A stretch of 64,000 nt of DNA from Thermodesulfovibrio sp. 3907-1M (lineage in GTDB: Bacteria > Nitrospirota > Thermodesulfovibrionia > Thermodesulfovibrionales > Thermodesulfovibrionaceae), in assembly GCF_040450955.1 (NCBI RefSeq), contig NZ_CP144373.1, forward strand, positions 848,486-912,485, read 5' to 3'. The notes beneath the pieces were generated by a model that saw nothing but the letters and a program-made list of their open reading frames with translations, made no database searches and was not told where the DNA came from. How positions within the stretch are numbered: the stretch's first letter is position 1; each line of letters opens with the position of its first letter. This document shows, piece by piece, positions 54,321-63,151 of the stretch. The translations under genes were made by a program, and so were the position numbers.

Positions 54321-56033
54321 TTAGTAAAAAATCAAAAGCCATACATTACATATTGCCACACTTATTAGCATATACAAAAAAGCATACTTAAAGAAACCAA
54401 AAAAGCTTATTCTGTAACCAGCTGCCTCCGTAATTCCTACTGTTACCACATTTGCAGAAGCACCAATCATTGTTCCATTTCCACCAAAACATGCTCCAAG
54501 AGCAAGTGCCCACCACAGAACATTGCTTTCTGCTCCAGGGATAACCTTTGTAAGATAGGCAACAATGGGAAGCATGGTAGCAGTAAATGGAATGTTGTCA
54601 ACAAAGGCACTCATTATTGCAGAAACCCACAAAATCAAGCATATCGCAACAGTAAGATTTCCCGCTGAAAGCTGATGAACCCAGTCTGCAATAACAGCAA
54701 GAAGTCCAGCTTCTTCAACAGCACCAACAATTATGAAAAGGAATATAAAAAATAGAAGAGTTGTCCATTCAATGTCCTTTTCAATTAGTTCAAGCATTTT
54801 AACTTTCTTTGTTACTACTGCATATGTAAAAAGAAGCCCTGCACCAAAGAGTGCTGGAATACTTACCTCCATATGCCATATTCCATGAGTTGCAAAGAAG
54901 GATACCACAACTGCCATTATAAAGAGTCCATAGCCAAGAAGTGTTTTATCAGTAATTTTGTATTCTTCCCTGAGATAGCTTATGAAGGCATTGATATCAT
55001 CAGCTCTTCCTTTTTTGTATTCCTTTGAATAAAAGAATTTGTTGTAGAAAACAAGGGCAATCATACTTATAAGTACAACTGGAGTAAGGGCATATACAAA
55101 TTGCATGAATGTAAGCCCTGTGTAGGAGCCGATCATTATGTTTGGGGGATCACCGATAAGAGTTGCTGTTCCACCAACATTTGATGCCATAATGCCGGGA
55201 ATTAAGAGTGATAAAGGATTAATCTTCAATGCAGTTGCTATCTCTATAAGAACAGGAGTGTAAAGAAGCATTGTTGTGACATTGTCAAGAAAAGCAGAGG
55301 TAATTGCAATAAAAAAGCATGATATTACAGCAAGAATCATTACATTACCTCTTGCAATCTTATAGGAGATGTAAGCACACCACTGAAAAACTCCTGTGTG
55401 TTTCAAAACTCCGATGATGATCATCATTCCCATAAGAAGAAGTATGACATTCATATCAATTGCCTGAATTGCTCTCTCAAAGGATATTATCTTAAACTCT
55501 GGATTAAAAGTTCCAAGTGTATAGGTAAGTATAAGCATTGTTGCTGCACCAATCATGGCAGCCACTGTTCTGTGGAGAAGCTCAAAGGAAATCAGGGCAT
55601 AGGCAATCAAGAAAACAGCTGTGGCAATCCAGAAAGCAGGTCCGAGATGACGTTGAATGATTATGTCTTTGCTTATATAGAACTCATTTCCTTTAACTGC
55701 AAAATCCTCTTTTTTGAAATCTACAGTGGTTGTCTTGTAAGAACTTTTTACAATCTCAATCTGTATTTTTGCTGTATCAACCAGACCCTTTGGAAGACTA
55801 AAGGCTATTTGAAAAGTTCCGTGAGAAGAACTAAGAATTTTTTCTTTATTGTTTTTTAATTTATAAGGACTGCTATTAACAAGCAACCTCAGCACAGCTC
55901 CTTTTACAGGCTCTCCGTGTGCATTCAGTATTGTTCCTGATATGTAAAATATGTTGTCTGCATCATTAGAAGCAAAAGCAGAACCACTTAAAACAAGCAC
56001 TGTAAGCAGTAAAAATATAAATAGTCTCTTCAT
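54321..56033 (-). CDS. ArsB/NhaD-superfamily permease with periplasmic beta domain
   Basis: The 570-residue protein has a signal peptide (~1-21), then a domain of ~110 residues (SGTILNAHGEPVKGAVLRLLV) resembling carboxypeptidase-regulatory/Ig-like beta sandwiches, then an ion-transporter core of about eleven helices (~135-570). The core has the paired family motifs SAFLDNVTTMLL with GGTATLIGDPPNI, and SAFVDNIPFTAT with GGNGTMIGASANV. Related proteins move Na+/H+, arsenite or carboxylates. The N-terminal fusion is uncommon. It lies 18 bp after the CBS gene, with only a weak GGA-type ribosome-binding site. Substrate not determined. Confidence 0.88.
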   Translation of the reverse strand: MKRLFIFLLLTVLVLSGSAFASNDADNIFYISGTILNAHGEPVKGAVLRLLVNSSPYKLKNNKEKILSSSHGTFQIAFSLPKGLVDTAKIQIEIVKSSYKTTTVDFKKEDFAVKGNEFYISKDIIIQRHLGPAFWIATAVFLIAYALISFELLHRTVAAMIGAATMLILTYTLGTFNPEFKIISFERAIQAIDMNVILLLMGMMIIIGVLKHTGVFQWCAYISYKIARGNVMILAVISCFFIAITSAFLDNVTTMLLYTPVLIEIATALKINPLSLLIPGIMASNVGGTATLIGDPPNIMIGSYTGLTFMQFVYALTPVVLISMIALVFYNKFFYSKEYKKGRADDINAFISYLREEYKITDKTLLGYGLFIMAVVVSFFATHGIWHMEVSIPALFGAGLLFTYAVVTKKVKMLELIEKDIEWTTLLFFIFLFIIVGAVEEAGLLAVIADWVHQLSAGNLTVAICLILWVSAIMSAFVDNIPFTATMLPIVAYLTKVIPGAESNVLWWALALGACFGGNGTMIGASANVVTVGITEAAGYRISFFGFFKYAFLYMLISVAICNVWLLIFY

Positions 56034-56051
56034 CGTAATTTCCGTTTTTTG

Positions 56052-56573
56052 TTATTCTTTAATTATCTCTTCCGAAATCGCATCAAAGACTTCAACCATT
56101 CTTACAATTCCGACAAGTTTTTTGTTGTCTTCAATAACTGGCAACAAAGCTAAATCAAAATGAATCATCAGATAAGCAGCCTTTGTAACAGGGTCACTGG
56201 GGTCAACAAAATGCTTTGCAGGAACCATTATCTCGCTTACAGGTTTCTGGGCAAGTTTTTTTGATTCTTCTCTGAAGAGATCATCCCAGACAACTGCGAA
56301 AACTGTTTTTCCCTCATCTAAAGCCGACACTTCTGGTAAAGGTTTAAGCAATACAGGTTCAATTCCTTTTAAAATATCCTTAAGTGTTGCAGTCCCTAAA
56401 AGATTATACTTTTCATCAAACACCAGTATAGCAAGCGGATCTGTGTGCTTCTTAGTTTGAATAAAAGAAGCTTTAACAACTTTAATAACCTGCTCAATGT
56501 TAAACCAGTAAGGGATATGAGGATATTCAAATATTTCCAACATAACATCTTTTACTAATTTTTTGTCTGTCAT
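56052..56573 (-). CDS. CBS-domain pair protein
   Basis: The 173-residue soluble protein consists of two CBS domains with no other domain: ILVFDEKYNLLGTATLKDILKG (~46-67) and, after VSEIMVPAKHFVDP, LLPVIEDNKKLVGIVRMVEV (~140-159). CBS pairs bind adenosine nucleotides. AGGAGG precedes the ATG. It leads the operon CBS-permease-USP, so it may sense energy charge for the permease. Confidence 0.9.
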   Translation of the reverse strand: MTDKKLVKDVMLEIFEYPHIPYWFNIEQVIKVVKASFIQTKKHTDPLAILVFDEKYNLLGTATLKDILKGIEPVLLKPLPEVSALDEGKTVFAVVWDDLFREESKKLAQKPVSEIMVPAKHFVDPSDPVTKAAYLMIHFDLALLPVIEDNKKLVGIVRMVEVFDAISEEIIKE

Positions 56574-56663
56574 TTTCCACCTCCTGAGTTTTATAATGCT
56601 TTCCTCTGAAAACTATTTTATCGGCTTATTAATTGAGTCGTCTTACTTTTTAATGTATCATAC

Positions 56664-56692
56664 TTACAAATTAATTTGAAATTATTTATAAT
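56664..56692 (+). promoter_or_regulatory. candidate promoter giving a leaderless PEP-synthase-like message
   Basis: TTACAA (56664-56669) and a perfect TATAAT (56687-56692) are 17 bp apart. The start is predicted at the ATG itself (56698), and no Shine-Dalgarno sequence is present. Confidence 0.5.
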
Positions 56693-56697
56693 TTAAA

Positions 56698-59265
56698 ATG
56701 ATGGATTTTTTCGGAGTTTTTAAATCAAAATCTAAAAAAATAGAGGAGAAAGAAAAACTGAGAGCAGTTTTAAAAGAAAAATACTTTTATTTTAAAAAAG
56801 TCCTTAATGAAAATAACCATGCTCTAAGTATAATGGCGGACCTTGAAGAAAAACTCAGTGGTGAATACATTTTTGATAGACATTATATCCAGACGAATGT
56901 GAATGAAGTCTCAGAAGCAGTTTATGAAATAATAAAAAATTTAAATATACTTTCTGATGGGAAATATTCTGAATTAGAAAAGGTTTATATTCAGCTAAGA
57001 GAAAAAATAGAAAAAATTTTAACTCCTAAAATAGAAATTCCAGCAACTGATTTTACAATTCCAATTGAAAAGCTTGATAAAGATTCTGTATTAATTGCAG
57101 GTGGTAAAATTTCTCATCTTGCAGAGCTTAAAAATATTCTTCAAATACCCACACCTGAAGGATTTGCAATCACTTCACATGCATTCATAAAATTTCTTGA
57201 AAAAGCCCGGTTAAAAGAAAAAATATCTGAAATTCTAAGAAACATCAACCTTGCTAAAATTGATGAACTGAATGAAGGAAGCAGAAAAATTCAGGAATTG
57301 ATTGTAAATTCACAAATTCCTGAAGAAATTGAAGATTCAATAAAATTAGCCTATGAAAACTTATGTAAAAAATTTAGCAGAAAATGTAAGGTTTCAGTAA
57401 GAAGCAGCGCAATCCATGAAGACTCTGAATTCAGCTTTGCAGGTCAGTACTCCTCTTTTTTAAATGTTCCTGAAGAATTAATTATCAACCATTACAAAAA
57501 AGTTATTGCAAGCCTGTTTAATACGCGGGCAATTTTTTATTATAAAACAAAGGGTTTTTCTGAAAATGAAATGGTGATGGCAGCAGGAGTTCTCTCCATG
57601 ATAAATGCTAAGGTAGCTGGTATCATTTATTCAAAAAATCCAGATAATCCTGAAAGTGATAACATTATAATTAATGCAGTTAAAGGACTCGGTAAATTAG
57701 CAGTTGATGGAACAGTAACAGCAGAAACCTATGTAGTTAGTAAAAAAGGCGAAATTATAGAAAAACTTCCTGGCAGACAAAATAAAATGCTTATATGTAA
57801 AGAACAGGGAGGTATAGAAGAAGTTCCTTTACCTGACACTGCTACGCAGCTTTCTTTAAGCAATGAACAGGTTATAGAATTATCTAAAATAGCAACAAAA
57901 ATTGAACAATATTATGAATCTCCCCAGGACATTGAATGGGCAATTGATGAAGAAGACAATATTTTTATTCTTCAGGCAAGACCCTTAAAAATAAGTACAT
58001 TAAAATTACTTGAAAAAAAACTCTTTCAGGAAAAGCAATTATTACCAGCCCGTGTAGATGGCTATAAGGTTCTCCTTGACAGAGGAATTACTGCCTGCAA
58101 AGGTGTAGGATATGGAAAAGCTTTTATTTTGCAATCAGAAGAACAACTTAATGATTTTCCTGAAGGGCATGTGCTTGTGGCAAGACACACAAATCCAAAA
58201 TATGTAGTCATAATGAATAAAGCAGCAGCAATTGTTACTGATGTGGGAAGTCCAACAGGTCATATGGCTTCTCTTTCAAGAGAATATAATGTGCCAACAC
58301 TAATTAATACTGAGATTGCAACAAAAACAATAAAACATGGACAGGAAATAACTGTTGATGCAATTAATCGCATAATTTATGAAGGAAAAGTTACAAAACT
58401 TATTGAAGCCTACAAAAAACAAAAACAACCGTTTAAAGAAACGGTAATTTATAAAACTCTTGAAAAAGTTTTAAAATTCATTGTTCCTCTTTATCTTGTT
58501 GACCCAAACTCAGAGGATTTTAAACCTGAAAACTGCAAAACCTATCACGATATTACAAGATTTTGCCATGAAATGGTCATGCATGAGATGTTTACAATGT
58601 GGGAGAAGTATGAAAACAGCGAAATCCATGCTGTTCCACTTCTGGCAGGAATTCCAATCGGGATTTTAGTTCTTGATATAGAGGAAGGTTTAAAAGAAGG
58701 TCTAAAAAAAGCCACCCCAGAAGATATAACTTCAATTCCTCTTAAAGCACTGCTTAGAGGAATGCAATCAATGCAGTGGCCCGGTCCTCCTCCTGTTGAT
58801 GCAAAGGGATTTCTTGAGATGGTTGCCCATACAGTTTCCATTCCTGAAGACGAACTGAAAGAAACAGGGAAAAAAAGCTTTTGTATTGTTACAAAAAACT
58901 ATATGAACTTCAGCATTCGTCTTGGTTATCATCTATCAATGATTGAAGCCTATACAGGAGAAAATATAAACGACAACTATATTAAATTTTTCTTTAAAGG
59001 TGGAGGCTCAGGACTTGATAGAAGACTAAGAAGAGTAAAACTTATAACTGAAATTCTCAAAAAAATGGGATTCAGGATTTCTATAAAAGAAGACATTATA
59101 GATGCCATATTAACAAAATATGACATCCCTACAATTGAAAAAAAACTTGAAATACTCGGGAAACTAACAGCTTATACAAAACAGCTTGATATGGTACTGT
59201 TCAATGATATAGTTACTCAGATGTACATAGATGAATTTATAAAAAAACATATGAAGGATGTATAA
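56698..59265 (+). CDS. PEP-synthase-like protein without the PEP-binding barrel
   Basis: The 855-residue protein has a helical N-terminus (~1-115), an ATP-grasp PPDK_N-type domain (~120-440, with KVSVRSSAIHEDSEFSFAGQ) and a phosphohistidine swivel domain (~465-560) with the motif SPTGHMASLSREYNVPT, in which His522 takes the place of the catalytic histidine. Where PEP synthase and PPDK carry a TIM barrel with the PEP site, this protein has ~300 residues I cannot assign (HDITRFCHEMVMHEMF, RLGYHLSMIEAY, GGGSGLDRRLRRVKLI). It may phosphorylate something other than pyruvate. It diverges from the CBS gene. Start is ATG 56698 or the adjacent ATG 56701. Confidence 0.85.
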   Translation: MMDFFGVFKSKSKKIEEKEKLRAVLKEKYFYFKKVLNENNHALSIMADLEEKLSGEYIFDRHYIQTNVNEVSEAVYEIIKNLNILSDGKYSELEKVYIQLREKIEKILTPKIEIPATDFTIPIEKLDKDSVLIAGGKISHLAELKNILQIPTPEGFAITSHAFIKFLEKARLKEKISEILRNINLAKIDELNEGSRKIQELIVNSQIPEEIEDSIKLAYENLCKKFSRKCKVSVRSSAIHEDSEFSFAGQYSSFLNVPEELIINHYKKVIASLFNTRAIFYYKTKGFSENEMVMAAGVLSMINAKVAGIIYSKNPDNPESDNIIINAVKGLGKLAVDGTVTAETYVVSKKGEIIEKLPGRQNKMLICKEQGGIEEVPLPDTATQLSLSNEQVIELSKIATKIEQYYESPQDIEWAIDEEDNIFILQARPLKISTLKLLEKKLFQEKQLLPARVDGYKVLLDRGITACKGVGYGKAFILQSEEQLNDFPEGHVLVARHTNPKYVVIMNKAAAIVTDVGSPTGHMASLSREYNVPTLINTEIATKTIKHGQEITVDAINRIIYEGKVTKLIEAYKKQKQPFKETVIYKTLEKVLKFIVPLYLVDPNSEDFKPENCKTYHDITRFCHEMVMHEMFTMWEKYENSEIHAVPLLAGIPIGILVLDIEEGLKEGLKKATPEDITSIPLKALLRGMQSMQWPGPPPVDAKGFLEMVAHTVSIPEDELKETGKKSFCIVTKNYMNFSIRLGYHLSMIEAYTGENINDNYIKFFFKGGGSGLDRRLRRVKLITEILKKMGFRISIKEDIIDAILTKYDIPTIEKKLEILGKLTAYTKQLDMVLFNDIVTQMYIDEFIKKHMKDV

Positions 59266-59295
59266 GTCAAAAAGCCATTTTAAACAAAGAAATAA

Positions 59296-60222
59296 TTAAA
59301 AAATTCCTGCAAATATTACAAAAAATGATAAAAAACTAACCGTAGTAAGAAAAATCATCTCAATGGCTGTTCTTAAATCTACACCAAAGGCTGTTGCGAA
59401 AATCATACTGAGAATCATTGAAGGCATTGCTGCATCTATAATACAAACATTAAGTGGTACACCTGAAAGTCCTGTAAGACTACCAAAAGAAAGAGCAAGA
59501 AAGGGAGATACTATTATCTTAATTATTATAGCAGGCAAAAGTAGAGCAAACCTTTGGGGTGGAACTGCTTTAATTGAAATACCAACAATTACAAGCATTA
59601 AATAAGTGACATAGCTTGAAATCGCTTTTAAAGTAACGATTAATAAATCCGGCAAAGGTATGTTTAATTCTCTAAAACTAAGACCAATTAACAATCCCCA
59701 GATAGGTGGAATCTTAAGAATTGTTAAAAAAGAATCTTTCAGCTTAAAACTCTTTGCCTTGCCATACTTCATGCATACCGCAACAGCAACTGTCCATGTA
59801 AGAGGTGTGCTTGCCAGAAAGTCATAACTAAAGGCATAGCTCATACCTTCTGCTCCATAAAGCTTTGTTAAAATTGGCAAACCAATGTAAAGAACATTTC
59901 CAAAGGCAGAACACATTATCAGAGAACCAATTACTTCAGGCTTTATATCTTTTATGGAAGCTATTTTTTTATAAATCAGCCATGACAGAGCAACGCAACT
60001 TAGTATCGTGAAATTTGCAACCAGTGAAATCTTTAAATGACTTAGACTGAATGGCATTGTGTATGTGGTTTTAAAACAGACAAAGGGAATTATATAGTAA
60101 AAAACAAAGTAGTTGATTCTATCACGGATTGAATCAATCTTTTCAGGAGAAATACCTGAAACTGTAAGCAAAAATCTCAGGGCTAAACCTGCGAAAATAA
60201 ACAGAAAAATTTCAAAAAGCAT
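59296..60222 (-). CDS. AEC-family permease (auxin efflux carrier type)
   Basis: The 308-residue protein has about ten hydrophobic segments and a two-half layout typical of bacterial AEC transporters, with FGNVLYIGLPILTKLYG (~111-127) and the C-terminal AAMPSMILSMIFATAFGVD. Bacterial relatives export or exchange small organic acids such as malate. AGGA lies 4 nt before the ATG. It follows the hemY-like gene by 39 bp in the same direction, and its 3' end faces the PEP-synthase-like gene. Substrate unknown. Confidence 0.85.
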   Translation of the reverse strand: MLFEIFLFIFAGLALRFLLTVSGISPEKIDSIRDRINYFVFYYIIPFVCFKTTYTMPFSLSHLKISLVANFTILSCVALSWLIYKKIASIKDIKPEVIGSLIMCSAFGNVLYIGLPILTKLYGAEGMSYAFSYDFLASTPLTWTVAVAVCMKYGKAKSFKLKDSFLTILKIPPIWGLLIGLSFRELNIPLPDLLIVTLKAISSYVTYLMLVIVGISIKAVPPQRFALLLPAIIIKIIVSPFLALSFGSLTGLSGVPLNVCIIDAAMPSMILSMIFATAFGVDLRTAIEMIFLTTVSFLSFFVIFAGIF

Positions 60223-60261
60223 AGTATCCTATAAGCAAAAGCTGGCTTTCATTCTTTTAAG

Positions 60262-61611
60262 TTATATACAGATTCTTTCGGAAAGCTTCAGAGAGTTTTC
60301 AATGCAGTCATTCACGCTAACACCCCTGTAAGCATTACCTGTAAGATAAAGTCCTGGAAATCTTTGCAGCCTTTGCTCAATCTTCATAAGTTTTTCTTCA
60401 TGTCCCAGTTCATACTGGGGAATTGCCTTTTCCCATCGGAATATCTTTACAAAATCAGGATCTCCTTTGATTTGAAGAATTTCCCTTAATTCCGTCAGAG
60501 CTGTATCAATGAGCTTTTCATCAGGAAGCATTGCAAGCTCTGGTGCTCTTCTACCACCTATCATGCTTCTTAATAAAACATAACCCTCTGGCGCTCTGTT
60601 TGGGAAGATAGTTGAGTCAAAAAGTGTGCCGAGAATCTTTCTCTTTTCTCTGTAAGGAATTAAAAATCCATAAAGAGATGTGCCAAATCCTACTCTTTCC
60701 TTTTTAAATCCGAAGGCAACTACACTTAAGGGTGGATAGGGAATGGTTTTTAAAGTATCTGAGACTTCCCTGTCAAGCTCTTTCAGTATCTCTGATGCCT
60801 CATGGGCAGGACATGCAAGAATAACCTTTTCTGCCTCAATCTTTCCGTCATCAAAATAGACAGTATAAAAGCCGTTATTTTTAGCTATTTTTACAACCGT
60901 TTTACCTTTTATGATTATTGATGAAAGTTTACTTTCAAGAGCCTTTATTAACTCTGACATGCCGCCTTTAAAGGACATCAGGACAGCTTCAGGCTGAGCC
61001 TTTACATCTTTCTTTTCTTTTTTTAGAGCAAGCAATCCCTTTATAAGACCACCGTATTTTTTTTCAAGATAGTAAACCTTAGGAAAACAGCTTTTCATAC
61101 TCATCTTTGAAGGGTCTCCAGCATATATTCCCGTTGACATGGCATCAATGAGCTTTTCGTAAAACTCCCTTCCCACTCTTCTTGATACAAAGCTTTCCAC
61201 TGTTTCATCCTTTTCCTCTTTAAGTGCAGGAATAAAGTATTCTCCTATCATTCTTAATTTCCCTAAAAGGGAAAGTACTGGAGACAGGAAAAACTTAACA
61301 GGATTATCAGGAACTTTTATAAGCCTGCCATTTATGAGAATGTATCTAAGTTTTGAATCCTCACTTCCTTTTAATGGTTCAATGCCCAATTCCTTTGAAA
61401 GTGCAATTGTTGAAGGCTTATTGCTGAGAAACCCATTAACTCCACCTTCGCAAAGGAAACCAGATACATTTTCAGTGACTATTTTCCCGCCTGCTCTTTT
61501 TTCTGCTTCAATTAGTTTAATATCAACTTCAGGCTTTCTTTTCAGTAAAAAGTATGCAAGGCTTAATCCTGAAATGCCTCCACCAACGATAACTACTTCT
61601 GCCTTACCCAT
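60262..61611 (-). CDS. hemY: protoporphyrinogen/coproporphyrinogen oxidase, HemY-like
   Basis: FAD protein that oxidises a porphyrinogen in heme synthesis. The 449 residues begin with the dinucleotide fold VIVGGGISGLSLAY (7-20) and IEAEKRAGGKI, contain GVNGFLSNKP and ILACPAHEASEIL, and close with LYLTGNAYRGVSVNDCI, as in HemY (HemG-type naming varies). It overlaps the cobA-hemD gene by 19 bp. Classic HemY uses oxygen, which is odd if the host is anaerobic as I infer; an alternative electron acceptor, or the coproporphyrin branch, would resolve that. Confidence 0.9.
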   Translation of the reverse strand: MGKAEVVIVGGGISGLSLAYFLLKRKPEVDIKLIEAEKRAGGKIVTENVSGFLCEGGVNGFLSNKPSTIALSKELGIEPLKGSEDSKLRYILINGRLIKVPDNPVKFFLSPVLSLLGKLRMIGEYFIPALKEEKDETVESFVSRRVGREFYEKLIDAMSTGIYAGDPSKMSMKSCFPKVYYLEKKYGGLIKGLLALKKEKKDVKAQPEAVLMSFKGGMSELIKALESKLSSIIIKGKTVVKIAKNNGFYTVYFDDGKIEAEKVILACPAHEASEILKELDREVSDTLKTIPYPPLSVVAFGFKKERVGFGTSLYGFLIPYREKRKILGTLFDSTIFPNRAPEGYVLLRSMIGGRRAPELAMLPDEKLIDTALTELREILQIKGDPDFVKIFRWEKAIPQYELGHEEKLMKIEQRLQRFPGLYLTGNAYRGVSVNDCIENSLKLSERICI

Positions 61612-63119
61612 TTAATTATAGCCTCCACCATGTCTTTTATTGTTGATTTTTCAGGCATTATGCTAACCCTGTAGCCAGCATCTTCAATTGCCTTTGCAGT
61701 TGTCCTTCCAATTGCTGCAATCGTTACATCTTTAAGCATCTCCTTTGCATCATCTTTAAGAATATCAATCAAATTCATAAAGCTTGAAGGAGATGTAAAT
61801 GTGGCAATCGTTATTCTGCCTTCTCTTAAAAATCTTACAAGCCTTTTCCCATGCTCTGTTGGTTTTACTGTTCTGTATGTAATTGGGGCATCCACTTTTA
61901 TTCCAAGAGATTCCATCTCTTCAACAAAACCTTTAAGTGCAATATCAGACCGGGGATATAGGATTCTTATCCTGTCATTCCGAGGCATTAGCTGAGAAAT
62001 CTCCTCCTTAAAAATTTTTGTCAGAGCCTCAGAATTATACTCATCAGGAACTATGTCAGCATTTATTCCATAAGCTTTTAAGCTCTTTTCTGTTTCTCTG
62101 CCAATTGCACAGACTGTAATTCCCTTTAAATCTCTCATATCCCTGCCAATAGCTAAAAATCTTTCAAAGAAAAATTTAACTGCCCGTGGTGATGGAAATA
62201 CTATGAAGTTGTAAGTCTCTATCTCTTTTATTGCTCTGTCAAGCTCTGAAAAATCCTCAGGAGGCAAAAAATCAATTGTAGGGAAAACAAACAACTCTGC
62301 TCCCATGTCTTCCAGTTTCAGATACTCATCACTTAGTTGCCTTGTAACAAGAATTCTCTGCCCGTGAAGGGGCTTTTTCTCATACCAGTTGAGTTTCTCC
62401 CTGAGTCTTACAACATCACCAATAACAAGAATTGCAGGTGGTGAGATTTTATGCTCCTTTGCAAGTGATGCAATCTCTGATATTGTTCCAGTAATCACCT
62501 TCTGCTCAGGTCTTGTTCCCCAGCGAATTATAGCTGAAGGTGTCTCTGCAGACAATCCTTCATCAATTAATTTATTCGTAATTGTATCAAGATTCTTAAC
62601 ACACATGAGAAAAATCATGGTTTCAGACTGATTTGATGCCCTTATGTGTGTGAAAATCCTATGCTGTTTTGAAAGATCTTCATTCCCTGTGATAACTGTA
62701 AAGGCTGAAGCAACTCTGCGATGGGTAACAGGAATTCCTGCATATGCTGGAACCGCAATAACTGAGCTTATTCCCGGAACTATCTCAAAATCAATTCCCT
62801 CTTGTACAAGAATTTCTACCTCTTCACCACCTCTGCCAAATACAAAGGGGTCACCACCTTTGAGTCTACATACGGTTTTGCCTTCCTTTGCTCTATTCAC
62901 CAAAACAGCATTTATCTCATCCTGAGTCATCTCATGGTGTCCGCCTCTTTTCCCAGCGTAGACAAACTCCGCATCTTTCCTTGCATAGGTTAAAAGTCTT
63001 GGATTTATATGAAAATCATAAACAATGCAGTCTGCCTGCTGAATTGCCCTTATACCTTTAAGGGTAATCAATCCAGCATCTCCAGGTCCTGCACCAACAA
63101 GATAAACTTTACCTTTCAC
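61593..63119 (-). CDS. cobA-hemD: fused uroporphyrinogen-III methyltransferase and uroporphyrinogen-III synthase
   Basis: Two enzymes in one chain of 508 residues. Residues ~1-245 are the SAM-dependent methyltransferase of siroheme/cobalamin synthesis: VGAGPGD (8-14), RLKGGDPFVFGRGGEE (85-100), VPGISSV, GIPVTHR. Residues ~255-508 are uroporphyrinogen-III synthase (RILVTRQLS, FPSPRAVKFFFER, FTSPSSFMNLI, AIGRTTAKAIE). A GTG start (63119) is supported by GGAGG 7 nt upstream. It lies between hemC and hemY and so routes hydroxymethylbilane to both heme and siroheme; the latter is needed by sulfite reductases. Confidence 0.95.
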   Translation of the reverse strand: MKGKVYLVGAGPGDAGLITLKGIRAIQQADCIVYDFHINPRLLTYARKDAEFVYAGKRGGHHEMTQDEINAVLVNRAKEGKTVCRLKGGDPFVFGRGGEEVEILVQEGIDFEIVPGISSVIAVPAYAGIPVTHRRVASAFTVITGNEDLSKQHRIFTHIRASNQSETMIFLMCVKNLDTITNKLIDEGLSAETPSAIIRWGTRPEQKVITGTISEIASLAKEHKISPPAILVIGDVVRLREKLNWYEKKPLHGQRILVTRQLSDEYLKLEDMGAELFVFPTIDFLPPEDFSELDRAIKEIETYNFIVFPSPRAVKFFFERFLAIGRDMRDLKGITVCAIGRETEKSLKAYGINADIVPDEYNSEALTKIFKEEISQLMPRNDRIRILYPRSDIALKGFVEEMESLGIKVDAPITYRTVKPTEHGKRLVRFLREGRITIATFTSPSSFMNLIDILKDDAKEMLKDVTIAAIGRTTAKAIEDAGYRVSIMPEKSTIKDMVEAIIKWVRQK

Positions 63120-63151
63120 TTGTTTACCTCCGCTTTTTCAAATGAAACTGT

